Shown: positions 33,378 to 41,884 of the stretch, piece by piece
Position numbering within the stretch: the stretch's first letter is position 1
Layout of the letters: the number at the start of each line of letters is the position of its first letter
Assembly (NCBI GenBank): GCA_964594075.1
Contig: CAZQKW010000006.1
Span: 42,288-106,287 of the forward strand
Source of the DNA: CAZQKW01 sp964594075
Lineage (GTDB): Bacteria > Desulfobacterota > WTBG01 > CAIYCZ01
Length of the DNA stretch: 64,000 bases
Direction: 5' to 3'
The notes under the pieces: model-generated
Seen by the model: the letters and a program-made list of their open reading frames with translations, nothing else
The model's database searches: none
What the model was told of the DNA's origin: nothing
Translations under genes and position numbers: made by a program

Positions 33378-35246
33378 TCACTCAGGGCACCCGCAGCCGC
33401 CTTCCTTGTTTTCCCAGGCGTGGTCTATGAAACCATGGCTGCTCTGTATATCATTGGCCAGCATCTGCTCCTGAAGACGGATCTGTTCGCGGGTCGTGAT
33501 AATATATTTTTTTTCGTCATGCCGGTGCGGGGCGAGTTTGTGCAAGGCGTCTTCATCGTATTTCATGAAATTCTGGCCTGCGCGCTGGGCGGTGTAGCGC
33601 CTGAATCCGAGCTGTGCCAGCACATCAACGCCGAGCCGCACCGATGCGTCCAGACATTCGCGATAGACGCGGGATGCGCGGAGCTCCATCAGCTCAAAGG
33701 TTTCCAAATTGTTGCGGGCGCGCACCAGAACAGTCAGGTTTGGGAAATGTTTACGCACGGTGGCGACCAGCGAGCAGTTGGTTGCCGCGGTGTCAATGGC
33801 GACAATCAGTATTGACGCTTCCGCGGCTCCGGCTGAATGCAAAATGTCAAGACGGGTGGCGTCGCCGTAAAAAACGCGGAAGCCCATTTTCCTCAGCAAA
33901 TCCACCCGATCGGAATTATTGTCCAGAATCGTCGCCTCAATGCCGTTTGCCCGCAGAAACCTGCCCACGGTGCTGCCAAAGGTGCTGAAGCCGGCGATAA
34001 TGACTTTGTTCTGCACGTCAATGATATCTGCGGGCTGTTCCGCCTGCTCGCGGGTGCCGAAACGGGGCAGAATCAGACGTTCATTTATCAGCATCAAAAC
34101 TGGTGTTGCCGTCATGCTCAGCGCCGTAACCGCCATCATGGTGTCAAACCACTGGCCGGAGAGTATATCAAGGGTGCCCAGGAAGGCGAACAGCACGAAC
34201 GCAAACTCGCCGACCTGGGACAGGGCGACTGTGAAGATGCAATTCTGGTCAAAGCTCAGCCGGAACAACCTTCCCGCCGCTGCCAATACCAGCGCCTTCG
34301 CCACCACCAGCGCAGCCACCAGGGCGAACACCGGCAGCGGGTCTTCGGTTATGAGTTTGAAATTAATAGATGCGCCCACGGCTATGAAAAAGAGCCCGAG
34401 CAGCAGGCCTTTGAACGGCTCTATATCGCTTTGAAGTTCGTGGCGGAATTCCGAATTTGCCAGAACCACACCGGCCAGAAACGCGCCCAGCGCCGGGCTC
34501 AAACCCACCAACTGCATCAGACAGGCAATACCAAATATGATGAGCAGCGATGCCGCAACGCACAGTTCGCGCAATTCCGCCCCGGCAATAATGCGCAGAA
34601 ACGGCGCGATAACATAGCGACCTGCGGCGATGACCGCCAGCAGCGCGCACAACACCGAGCTGGTCTGCAGCCAGCCCGGCAGATGTGAGAGCATACCCTC
34701 ATGCCCGCTGGTTACGCTCGTGCCTGTCTTAAGGGTGAGAAACGGCAACAACGCAAGAATTGGAATGACTGCAATATCCTGAAACAGCAGCACCGCAAAG
34801 GCGCTGCGGCCCGATTCGGCCGTGCTCAGCCCTTTTTCCCGCAGCGATTGCAGCACGATCGCCGTTGAGGACATGGCCAGGGCAAGTCCTGCGGCAAGCG
34901 CCGCCTGCCAGGTAAATCCGATCATGAGCAACCCGCTTCCTACCAGCAGCGCTGTGGCCGCCAACTGCAGACTGCCCATGCCAAGAATGCGGCCGCGCAG
35001 ATTCCAGAAGTGCGCCGGCTCCAGCTCCAGGCCGATGAGAAACAGCATCATGACCACGCCAAATTCGGCAAAGTGCATGATGTCCTGTCCTTCTTTGCCG
35101 ATAAACCCGAACGCAAACGGGCCGATCAGCATTCCGGCGAGCAGGTATCCCAGCACTGAGCCCATGCCCAGCTTCTTTGCCACCGGGACGCAGACCACGG
35201 CTGCAGCCAGATACATAAACGCCTGATACAGAAACCCGTCTGTCAT
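33378..35246 (-). CDS. kefC: KefB/KefC-type potassium/proton antiporter
   Basis: CPA2 cation/proton antiporter. The N-terminal 390 residues contain about 12-13 membrane helices (GYLLAGMLIGPFAFGF, MMLFLIGLELEP, LQSLREKGLSTAESG, VLLFQDIAVIPILALLPF). A cytosolic RCK/TrkA-N domain follows (KVIIAGFSTFGSTVGRFL, DATRLDILHSAGA). This is the KefC layout, usually gated by glutathione adducts. 622 residues from ATG 35246 with GGAGG upstream; the stop of the upstream flavoprotein overlaps it by 4 nt. Odd: the protein ends in GGCGCPE, a Cys-Gly-Cys tail that may bind metal or sense redox. Confidence 0.9.
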   Translation of the reverse strand: MTDGFLYQAFMYLAAAVVCVPVAKKLGMGSVLGYLLAGMLIGPFAFGFIGKEGQDIMHFAEFGVVMMLFLIGLELEPAHFWNLRGRILGMGSLQLAATALLVGSGLLMIGFTWQAALAAGLALAMSSTAIVLQSLREKGLSTAESGRSAFAVLLFQDIAVIPILALLPFLTLKTGTSVTSGHEGMLSHLPGWLQTSSVLCALLAVIAAGRYVIAPFLRIIAGAELRELCVAASLLIIFGIACLMQLVGLSPALGAFLAGVVLANSEFRHELQSDIEPFKGLLLGLFFIAVGASINFKLITEDPLPVFALVAALVVAKALVLAAAGRLFRLSFDQNCIFTVALSQVGEFAFVLFAFLGTLDILSGQWFDTMMAVTALSMTATPVLMLINERLILPRFGTREQAEQPADIIDVQNKVIIAGFSTFGSTVGRFLRANGIEATILDNNSDRVDLLRKMGFRVFYGDATRLDILHSAGAAEASILIVAIDTAATNCSLVATVRKHFPNLTVLVRARNNLETFELMELRASRVYRECLDASVRLGVDVLAQLGFRRYTAQRAGQNFMKYDEDALHKLAPHRHDEKKYIITTREQIRLQEQMLANDIQSSHGFIDHAWENKEGGCGCPE

Positions 35247-35854
35247 AGCGCCTCCTGATTGTGCTGCGCGGTAGCCCACACATCCAGAAATTCATAGTGC
35301 AGTATGTCGCTCGTATTGCCATCGTCCGTGGCCAGGCGCTCAATTGCCAGCCGGTAGAGGTCGGCATACCGGGTAAGCTCCGCGGCCGTCAACCGGAATA
35401 TGCCCTGCACGGCAAACGGCGGCAGATAGATCATCCTGCAAAGAACAGCTGCCTGCTCCAAAGGCCGCAGAAATTCACTAAGGGCAAAGCGGTTGAAACT
35501 GTTAGCGCCATAGGCCTTACGACTGCCTCCGGTGGTGACGGCAACAGCGAGGTACTTATTTTCAAGGCTGCACCCGCCGGCACCATGCGCCCAGCCATAC
35601 TCCAGCACCAGATCAATCCATTGCTTCAGGATGGCGGGAGGGCCGTACATATACAGGGGAAACTGCCAGATGATAAGCTGATGTTCGGTAAGTAGCTTTT
35701 TTTCATTTCCGACATCAATGTTAAAATCAGGATACAGTTCGTAAAGGTCATGCACTGTTACGAACTTGAGATTCTGAACAGCCTGGAGGAGCGCCCGGTT
35801 GGCGCGCGAATTTTCAAACCGGGGATGCGCGAAGAGTATGAGTGTTTTTTTCAT
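35243..35854 (-). CDS. kefF: KefF/KefG-like flavodoxin-fold NAD(P)H oxidoreductase (Kef ancillary protein)
   Basis: Flavodoxin_2 family: ILFAHPRFENSRANRALL at the N-terminus, IIWQFPLYMYGPPAILKQWI as the flavin-binding loop, and AVAVTTGGSRKAYG as the second. About 203 residues, the size of KefF/KefG subunits that activate Kef antiporters. The gene ends within the kefC start (ATGA overlap), which strongly supports that partnership. ATG 35854 is preferred because AGGA is too close to the ATG at 35863. Confidence 0.85.
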   Translation of the reverse strand: MKKTLILFAHPRFENSRANRALLQAVQNLKFVTVHDLYELYPDFNIDVGNEKKLLTEHQLIIWQFPLYMYGPPAILKQWIDLVLEYGWAHGAGGCSLENKYLAVAVTTGGSRKAYGANSFNRFALSEFLRPLEQAAVLCRMIYLPPFAVQGIFRLTAAELTRYADLYRLAIERLATDDGNTSDILHYEFLDVWATAQHNQEAL

Positions 35855-36021
35855 ATGCGTCATTTTCCTGGGTTGCGGTTTGGTTTACAGGGACGATATA
35901 ACAGAAACAATCGCGATTTTAAAGAGAATGTTCACGGCAGGGATGCCAACACTCTGTGCACTCAGCAGAATTGGTAAAGGGGGTGCTGAAATTAGAATGA
36001 TATGGATGGGTAGGTTCAAAG

Positions 36022-36126
36022 CTCACACCTACCGATGAAATTATGACCCGTTTAGGCCATTCCAATATCTCAACCACCATGGGCTATTCTGAGAATTTTA
36101 GGCGTTACAAGGTTATAATTCTTTAG
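36022..36126 (+). pseudogene. Tyrosine recombinase (integrase) C-terminal remnant
   Basis: Thirty-four codons ending in TAG 36124 read LTPTDEIMTRLGHSNISTTM, then GYSENFRRYKVIIL. This contains the LGHS box-II histidine region and the TTMGYSE segment that carries the catalytic tyrosine in phage/ICE integrases. The rest of the gene is missing: upstream sequence has no matching frame. It ends 64 bp from the 3' end of tRNA-Arg, the usual site for integrase genes, so it marks an integrated element that has since been lost. Confidence 0.75.
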
Positions 36127-36149
36127 CCATTCTTTAGCCACAATAAAAC

Positions 36150-36182
36150 AAAGGACGTGCAGGAATACCCGCAAGTCCTTTT
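36150..36182. terminator. Bidirectional terminator between integrase remnant and tRNA-Arg
   Basis: AAAGGAC (36150-36156) pairs with GTCCTTT (36175-36181), and GCAGG/CCCGC pairs inside with one mismatch. The + strand continues TT, and on the minus strand TTTGTTTTATTG follows. Placed to end the tRNA-Arg transcript. Confidence 0.7.
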
Positions 36183-36189
36183 CTATAGC

Positions 36190-36266
36190 TGGCGCGCCCG
36201 AGAGGATTCGAACCTCCGACCGACGGATTCGTAGTCCGGCACTCTATCCAGCTGAGCTACGGGCGC
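36190..36266 (-). tRNA. tRNA-Arg (ACG)
   Basis: A complete cloverleaf on the minus strand: acceptor GCGCCCG paired with CGGGCGC, D-arm TAGCTCAGCTGGATAGAG, anticodon loop CTACGAA giving anticodon ACG, and T-arm GGTTCGAATCC. The 3' CCA is encoded (36190-36192). 77 nt. The wobble A34 is presumably converted to inosine by TadA. Confidence 0.96.
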
Positions 36267-36330
36267 GCGATATCGTCAATGTGTTATTGTTATACTCTTT
36301 TTCAGTTATGCGGTCAATACGGAGCAGCGC

Positions 36331-38085
36331 TTACTTTTTGTGTTTTTTCTCCAACGTTTTGATTGAGATATCAAGCAGCTTTTGCTTTGCTTCCTTATCT
36401 TTGGGATTTATTTTTAAGACCGCTTTATATTCTTTTTTTGCCTCTGCAAGATTGCCCTGTTTTTCAAGCAGGGTTGCCAGTCTTTTGTGCCAGAGCGCGT
36501 TTTTCGGTTCAATCCGGCACAGTTCGCGGTAGGCAATAACCGCATTATTTTCTCTGCCCAATTTCAGGTTCAGCACTGCCAGAGCTTCCCATACGCTCTT
36601 ATTATCGGCGTCGGCCTTTACTATTTTTTCGTAGGCGTCAACCGCCTTGTCCCACTGTTTGTCCTTTTCATAGGCATCGGCAAGATTAATGAGAAATATT
36701 CTGTTTTCGGGATCAAGCGCCACCGCTTTTTCATAATATTCAAGAGCTGATTTTCTATTCCCCCTTTTTTCCTCAAGCAGGCCCAAATTATTATAGGCAG
36801 CAGCGTGTTTGGGCTTGAGGGAAACCAGTTTTTGATACGCTTCAATGGCTTTGTCATCCTGTTTTGCCTTTTCATAGAGAAGCGCACATTGAAGCTGGGC
36901 GGCAGCATCCTTGGGGTTGAGCTTCGCTGCCTTCTCGGCAGCGCTGATTGCCTGATTGAGTCGGTTGTTTTTTACATACGCATCTGAAAGGTAGAGATAC
37001 AGGTTAGCATTTTTTGGTTCCTGCTTCAGCAGTTCCTGGGTGTTTTCCGCCACAAGATTCCATTGATTCTCTTTTTCATAGAGTTTAATGAGTCTCTGCC
37101 GGGCTTCGCTATGGGCGCTGTTTACGGCAAGAGATTTTTTATAGAGATCAATTGCCTCTGCAGTCAGGTTGCTTTTTTCGGCAGCAGAGGCTGCCTTAAA
37201 ATAATACTGATCAGCTTTTGACCGGTCAACCGCGGCCAGCGTTTTATAGGTTTCAATGAGCTTGCCGGTTTTTTTGGTCTGTGCATAGAGCGGGATGAGC
37301 GCCGTCAGCACCTCTGCATTCCGGGGATTCTTTTTTAAAATCTCCTCATATTCGCTGATGGCATTTTTCGTCTGCTTTTTATCTTCAAAAGTTTTAGCCA
37401 GGCCGATGCGCGCATCTTCAGAATCCGGGTTCGCAGATACCGCATTCTGAAAACAGATATTTTTTACCTCCACGTCCTTGACTGCTTCTGCCCGCGCCAT
37501 CCAATCCCCCGCATCCATTTTCAGGGTAAAATTGACCGTTCCAATGCGGACATCATTTTTCCAGAAGATCATTTGATAGGACAGCGTCTTTTCCGGCGTG
37601 AGCAGCGGAACGATATTTTCCTGATAGTAATTGGGAAGTTTTCCAATTTCCGTGATCTCGGTCTGAATGCCGTCGGGAGGAAACAACTTGTACCAGCCTT
37701 TGCAGACAATGTGCCTGATGCTCAGCCCATCTTTGTAAGCAACCGCAAATGTTTCCGAATCGTTAACTTTAATGGTCTGCTCGCCGGTCGCAAATTCAAC
37801 ATAATCAAGCGCCAATGAACCGGAGAAAATGCTCAAGTCACCATCTCGCGGCGACAGGCCTGCCTGATAGAGGCCCATCGCCACCCCGACAAGCAGGCCG
37901 AGCACCAGACCGATGAGCAAATACTTTCTGAACGACGAGCGGCGCGCCGGCGGCCTTCTGGTAACAATAACCGCTTCACGCGAAGCTTCTGGACCCGCTG
38001 TGTCATCAAGTTGATGGTCAAGCTCAATACGCTTGTCTTTTTTCTTTATCTCTGAGGGCCGCGAACCAAGACCTATTTTTTTCAT
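36331..38085 (-). CDS. Membrane-anchored tetratricopeptide repeat protein
   Basis: 584 residues: a charged N-terminus, one membrane helix at about 54-72 (YLLIGLVLGLLVGVAMGLY), a beta-rich domain of about 130 residues (ALDYVEFATGEQTIKVNDS), then from about 210 to the end some ten TPR units. Typical repeat: AIEAYQKLVSLKPKHAAAYN. TPR arrays bind protein partners. The membrane anchor suggests a scaffold at the envelope; no specific role is evident. GC-poorer and Lys-rich compared with the acs block. First gene on the minus strand next to the SPOR protein. Confidence 0.8.
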   Translation of the reverse strand: MKKIGLGSRPSEIKKKDKRIELDHQLDDTAGPEASREAVIVTRRPPARRSSFRKYLLIGLVLGLLVGVAMGLYQAGLSPRDGDLSIFSGSLALDYVEFATGEQTIKVNDSETFAVAYKDGLSIRHIVCKGWYKLFPPDGIQTEITEIGKLPNYYQENIVPLLTPEKTLSYQMIFWKNDVRIGTVNFTLKMDAGDWMARAEAVKDVEVKNICFQNAVSANPDSEDARIGLAKTFEDKKQTKNAISEYEEILKKNPRNAEVLTALIPLYAQTKKTGKLIETYKTLAAVDRSKADQYYFKAASAAEKSNLTAEAIDLYKKSLAVNSAHSEARQRLIKLYEKENQWNLVAENTQELLKQEPKNANLYLYLSDAYVKNNRLNQAISAAEKAAKLNPKDAAAQLQCALLYEKAKQDDKAIEAYQKLVSLKPKHAAAYNNLGLLEEKRGNRKSALEYYEKAVALDPENRIFLINLADAYEKDKQWDKAVDAYEKIVKADADNKSVWEALAVLNLKLGRENNAVIAYRELCRIEPKNALWHKRLATLLEKQGNLAEAKKEYKAVLKINPKDKEAKQKLLDISIKTLEKKHKK

Positions 38086-38231
38086 CTCATCACCCGTAAC
38101 CTCTATTTTTAAAAATCACTATAGCCTTTTTAAATGGGGTTTGCAATAACCGCGGGAAATTTTTACGCGCCCTTCACGCGGGGTGCACGAACTGAAATTA
38201 AGCCGCGCCCATGCGGCGCAGTTCGATTATG

Positions 38232-39365
38232 CTATTGGCGGTATGTTTCCCAAATGCCAATGCGTTCATTACGGGCAGCGGCTTCTGCCTCAAGAAATGC
38301 CTGTTTTTGAGAAGGCGGCAGAGCGTCTGCATCACAGGGTGCAATACCCTTGCGCAGCAATTCAATGTTAACTGATGCGCCCTGCTTAAAAAAAAGATTC
38401 CCGCGCACGATTTTTTTCTTATCAGTGCCGGGGTGCTCCGGCGTGAATTTGAGCCGCAGCGGCACATTCTTAAGCGCTGTTTCACAATAGGCAGCTGCGC
38501 CGGCCAGCGCCGCAGCAGTATCAAGATCAACGCCTGCAAGCTGCAGCTCTTCCTGCCGGCCTGCGATATCAACCAAAAGCATTTTTTTCTTTTGATTAAA
38601 GGAGAGATATTTTACCGGAAAAATGGAAACAGATTCTATTCTATCCCGCAGTTCAGCAGGAATCTTCTGCTCATTATTGGTAACACGCAGATACCCCTGA
38701 GCATCGAAATAGGTATAAATGCGGGTTACCGTGGGCGGCCAGTTGCTGTCGGAGTGCGCAGGCGCTTTAAAAGTGGTGGTGCTGACTGCACCTTGAGGTT
38801 TTTGTTCTTCGGGCGAAGGCGCAGCAGTAGTTTTGCGGGAGGCCGAATTCGGCAAGGTATTTCCCGCCGTCGTTGTGGCGGGTTTCTCTGCGTGCTCTGG
38901 CGGCGTGCCGAGTTCCTCAACTGACTGAGGCGGCGGCAGTTTTGAACTGTACTCTGCATCAGGAGCGACGCCGGATGATGAGGAGACAGATTCTTTTGTA
39001 TCTAATTCTGCGGCGGTAATCCAGTAGGGTTTTTTTTCGCGTTCATAAAAGGCTCGCGCCGCTTTCTCTGCATCCGCGCGAGTCGGGTATTTGCCAATGC
39101 GCACCTGATAGGTTGTGTTCCCCGCGTTATCAGACACCTCTTCAATATATGCTGGATAACCTTTATCCATCAGGCTCTCCTCTAACGCATACGCGCGCTC
39201 TTTGGTGCCGACCGCGTCAACCTGAAACGTAAAAACAAATTTTTTTTGGCCTGATGCCGGTGGCGCAGTGAGCGGCGCCTGTTCAGCACTGCACGGGAGA
39301 AAGGTTACAGTTAATATCGTGAGCGCCGCCGCAGGAATGGAAATAAGATAGTTATATTTGTGCAT
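38232..39365 (-). CDS. Secreted SPOR-domain protein with thermonuclease-like C-terminus
   Basis: Signal peptide (about 1-25, ALTILTVTFLPCSAE). Residues 33-105 form a SPOR domain (FTFQVDAVGTKERAYALEES, then YQVRIGKYPTRADAEKAARA), which binds denuded septal peptidoglycan. A Pro/Thr/Ala-rich linker leads to IYTYFDAQGYLRVTN (DUF4124-like). A C-terminal part (about 260-377) recalls staphylococcal nuclease folds: VNIELLRKGIAP, AFLEAEAAARNERIGIWE. Nuclease catalytic residues were not confirmed, so it may be only structural. An ATG 9 nt upstream is possible. Lies 730 bp from mraZ, divergent. Confidence 0.6.
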   Translation of the reverse strand: MHKYNYLISIPAAALTILTVTFLPCSAEQAPLTAPPASGQKKFVFTFQVDAVGTKERAYALEESLMDKGYPAYIEEVSDNAGNTTYQVRIGKYPTRADAEKAARAFYEREKKPYWITAAELDTKESVSSSSGVAPDAEYSSKLPPPQSVEELGTPPEHAEKPATTTAGNTLPNSASRKTTAAPSPEEQKPQGAVSTTTFKAPAHSDSNWPPTVTRIYTYFDAQGYLRVTNNEQKIPAELRDRIESVSIFPVKYLSFNQKKKMLLVDIAGRQEELQLAGVDLDTAAALAGAAAYCETALKNVPLRLKFTPEHPGTDKKKIVRGNLFFKQGASVNIELLRKGIAPCDADALPPSQKQAFLEAEAAARNERIGIWETYRQ

Positions 39366-39552
39366 GTTTATCATAAGACGCTTTACTCAGAAGCGCTATT
39401 CAACAAAACCTTCAGAAAACTAAATATACTTTTCATCAATTGGTTTCAAGTTTTTATTGCCAGGTGTTTTTCCCAAGGGTTTTTTTGCTGCATTTATAGA
39501 GCGCATGCAGGCTTTCCTCAGCCACAACACAACCGCTCAGCACCGGTGGAAC

Positions 39553-39626
39553 GGCAGGTGCCTAGGTATTTTGGCACTGCCAGCCCCGAGGTATTTTTTT
39601 TATCGCAGGCTCTGTGAGCTGCCTGC
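39553..39626. other. Dyads in the gene-free interval before mraZ
   Basis: The 729-bp interval 39366-40094 has no supported gene. It contains GGCAGGTGCC/GGCACTGCC (39553-39581) and GCAGGC/GCCTGC (39605-39626), in a GC-rich patch within otherwise AT-rich DNA. These may be terminators for the divergent genes or relics of a small repeat. Confidence 0.3.
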
Positions 39627-39999
39627 CCACGGCATGGTATGCAAGGTGCCGGGGTCGTGAGTATGTCAATGAGAAATATTGTTATGGCGCAGAGAAAACC
39701 TCCATGCGCTGGTATGTCACGGTTCCCCATTTCTTTCTTTCCTCCTTCCTTTTTCTTGCTGCCATGCTTTTGCCAGAATTTCTAACGAGACTTTTTGGGA
39801 AACTCGTGTTTATTACGTAAGCCAATTTTTGAAAAATAAACGCTCTGACCAGAAGGAAAATTCTTATATTTTATTTCATTGTAATCTGTTTTTTATTAAT
39901 AAACACAATATTTTGTGTTAGTGGAAGTGGGAAAACAAGATATAGTATTGTTTTTAGCTAAAAAAATTTCAAAATTATTAAAAAAACATTGTTTTTTTC

Positions 40000-40028
40000 T
40001 TGACATTACAAAAATAGGGGACTATATT
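40000..40028 (+). promoter_or_regulatory. Sigma-70 promoter of the dcw cluster
   Basis: TTGACA (40000-40005), a 17-nt spacer, then TATATT (40023-40028), 66 nt before the mraZ start. An AT-rich upstream tract (from about 39830) could serve as an UP element. This is the only strong promoter seen ahead of the 15-gene cluster. Confidence 0.8.
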
Positions 40029-40039
40029 TCGGTCTTAAA

Positions 40040-40075
40040 TGGGGTATAGTGGAATAAAATAGTAATAAAGTGGTT
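40040..40075 (+). promoter_or_regulatory. Possible MraZ operator repeats
   Basis: TGGGG (40040), TGGAA (40050), TAGTA (40060) and TGGTT (40071) recur at about 10-nt steps between the -10 and the mraZ start. MraZ proteins repress their own operon through TGGG-type repeats spaced 10 nt apart in this position. The last two units here are weak, so this is a candidate only. A further GTGGAAGTGGG lies at about 39921. Confidence 0.4.
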
Positions 40076-40094
40076 TAATTTATTCATACAAAGT

Positions 40095-40544
40095 ATGTTT
40101 AGAGGCCGTTTTGACCATACCATAGATGATAAGGGACGCGTCAGCCTGCCCACGAAATTTCGGGAAATCTTGCGAAAGTTCAATGATACGGTATTTATCA
40201 CAACATTTGACGGATGTCTCTATGTATATCCGGAGGATGAATGGATAAAATTTGAAGACGAGATTTATGCGCTCCCGACCGGCGAGCGAGAGATGCGGGA
40301 CTTTCAACGGTATATTCTTGCCCATGCAACTGAATGCACGGTTGACAAGCAGGGGCGGCTGCTGATTCCGAACAGTCTGCGAACGGTTGCCCAGTTGGAA
40401 AAAGAAATAGTGATTGCCGGCCGGGTCAAACATTTTGAAATATGGAATAAAGAACGGTTTGACCAGACCATTATGCAGACCCAGAACAACGAACCCGGTA
40501 AAAATATCAGTGCAATACTTAATACGCTGCAATTGAAATTATAA
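40095..40544 (+). CDS. mraZ: Transcriptional regulator MraZ
   Basis: Small DNA-binding repressor at the head of dcw clusters. Two AbrB/SpoVT-like swapped-hairpin domains: FDHTIDDKGRVSLPTKFRE (about 5-23) and CTVDKQGRLLIPNSLR (about 78-93). 149 residues, normal. The ATG at 40095 has little ribosome-site complementarity, so translation may be low. rsmH begins 3 nt after its stop. It probably autoregulates through the repeats upstream. Confidence 0.94.
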   Translation: MFRGRFDHTIDDKGRVSLPTKFREILRKFNDTVFITTFDGCLYVYPEDEWIKFEDEIYALPTGEREMRDFQRYILAHATECTVDKQGRLLIPNSLRTVAQLEKEIVIAGRVKHFEIWNKERFDQTIMQTQNNEPGKNISAILNTLQLKL

Positions 40545-40547
40545 AAC

Positions 40548-41486
40548 ATGGTCAGAGAACATGTGCCGGTGCTTGTCAAGGATGTTGTTGAATGGGTGCA
40601 CAATAGACACAACGGCATTTATGTTGATGCAACAATTGGCAGCGGCGGTCATGCAGAAGCACTGCTTAAGAGATATCCCGACATTGCACAATTAATTGGT
40701 ATAGACCAGGATGCCGAGGCAGTAGCCCTTGCAAAAAAAAATCTGGCAGCATTTGACGAGCGGGTATGCGTCATCCAGGGTAATTTTACTGCTCTCAAAA
40801 CCATACTGGAAACCCTGCACATCACACATATTGACGGTATTATTTTCGACCTGGGGGTTTCTTCAATGCAACTGAATGATTCCCGGCGGGGATTTAGCTT
40901 TATGACAGAGGGACCGCTTGATATGCGAATGAATCAATCGAGCGCGGTGCAGGCGAAAGACCTTGTTAATACGTTATCTGCGGCAGAACTTGAAACCATC
41001 ATTCGCACCTACGGCGAGGAACGTTGGGCGCGCCGCATCGCCCGCGCCATTGTGAAACATCGCCGTTCACAGTCTGTCAGCACGACCGCTGAACTGTCCC
41101 GCATCATCTGTGCGGCCATTCCCGCCCGATACCATCCTCCATCAATCCATCCGGCAACTCGAACTTTTCAGGCCTTGCGCATTGCCGTGAACGACGAGCT
41201 TAAAAATCTGGATCGTGCGCTTGATGAATCGCTTGCAGTGCTGCACCGCGGGGGAAGAATCTGCGTCATTTCCTTCCATTCGCTTGAGAATCGGGTGGTG
41301 AAACAGAAGTTCCAGCAGTGGGAAAAAGGCTGTATCTGTCCGCCCCGCATGCCGCGGTGCGTTTGCGGCCACGAAAAAAAAATAACCATATTGACCAGAA
41401 AACCCGTTATTCCGTCGCGGGAAGAAATACGAAATAATCCGCGCGCGCGGAGCGCCAAGCTGCGTGTGGCGGAAAAATTGTGTTGA
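40548..41486 (+). CDS. rsmH: 16S rRNA (cytosine-1402-N4)-methyltransferase
   Basis: Methylates N4 of C1402 in the ribosomal P site using SAM. Motifs: HVPVLVKDVVEW at the start, VDATIGSGGHAEALL (SAM motif I), FDLGVSSMQLND, FSFMTEGPLDMRM and the RTFQALRIAVNDEL signature, ending in NPRARSAKLRVAEK. 312 residues. Standard second gene of the cluster. Confidence 0.96.
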   Translation: MVREHVPVLVKDVVEWVHNRHNGIYVDATIGSGGHAEALLKRYPDIAQLIGIDQDAEAVALAKKNLAAFDERVCVIQGNFTALKTILETLHITHIDGIIFDLGVSSMQLNDSRRGFSFMTEGPLDMRMNQSSAVQAKDLVNTLSAAELETIIRTYGEERWARRIARAIVKHRRSQSVSTTAELSRIICAAIPARYHPPSIHPATRTFQALRIAVNDELKNLDRALDESLAVLHRGGRICVISFHSLENRVVKQKFQQWEKGCICPPRMPRCVCGHEKKITILTRKPVIPSREEIRNNPRARSAKLRVAEKLC

Positions 41487-41536
41487 CCACAATCTGCCGG
41501 TTCCAACGATTACGGGGTATGTAGGAGGGGTAATCG

Positions 41537-41884
41537 ATGATCCACGTCATTTCAGAGCGCTTTATTCACACCAATATACTCGCCCACCAGCGCGTTACGG
41601 ACAAAGCACAGTACCGGTGGCTCATTCTGTTGATTGCCGGCTGCTTAGCGATAGGTGTCGTTGCGGGCTTTTTTCTCTACCTCTCGGTGAGAGTTGAAAT
41701 TCTTCAAACCGGTTATCAAATCTCTCAGGCGCTTGCCGAAAAGGAACGTCTCACGCAGGACAATAATGCCCTGCGGGTCGAGCGTTCCGCACTGATGACC
41801 ACAGCGCGCATTGAAAAGATTGCGCGTGGCGAACTGGGTATGATTACGCCCCACGCCAAACAAATTATTGTCCTGGAATGGTAA
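41537..41884 (+). CDS. ftsL: Cell division protein FtsL
   Basis: 115-residue bitopic protein: about 28 cytoplasmic residues, a membrane helix (WLILLIAGCLAIGVVAGFFL, about 28-47), then a periplasmic coiled coil (about 55-90, AEKERLTQDNNALRVERSAL) ending in IEKIARGELGMITP, a conserved FtsL/LftA ending. Acts with FtsQ and DivIC-like partners to activate FtsWI. TAGGAGG precedes the ATG. Overlaps ftsI by 7 nt. Sequence-level identity of FtsL is always weak; position and topology carry the call. Confidence 0.88.
   Translation: MIHVISERFIHTNILAHQRVTDKAQYRWLILLIAGCLAIGVVAGFFLYLSVRVEILQTGYQISQALAEKERLTQDNNALRVERSALMTTARIEKIARGELGMITPHAKQIIVLEW

Noticed and set aside
33837..34688. Long open frame antisense to kefC
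   Set aside because: It is rich in His, Gln and Arg, has no family resemblance and mirrors the codon pattern of kefC. A real gene occupies the other strand.
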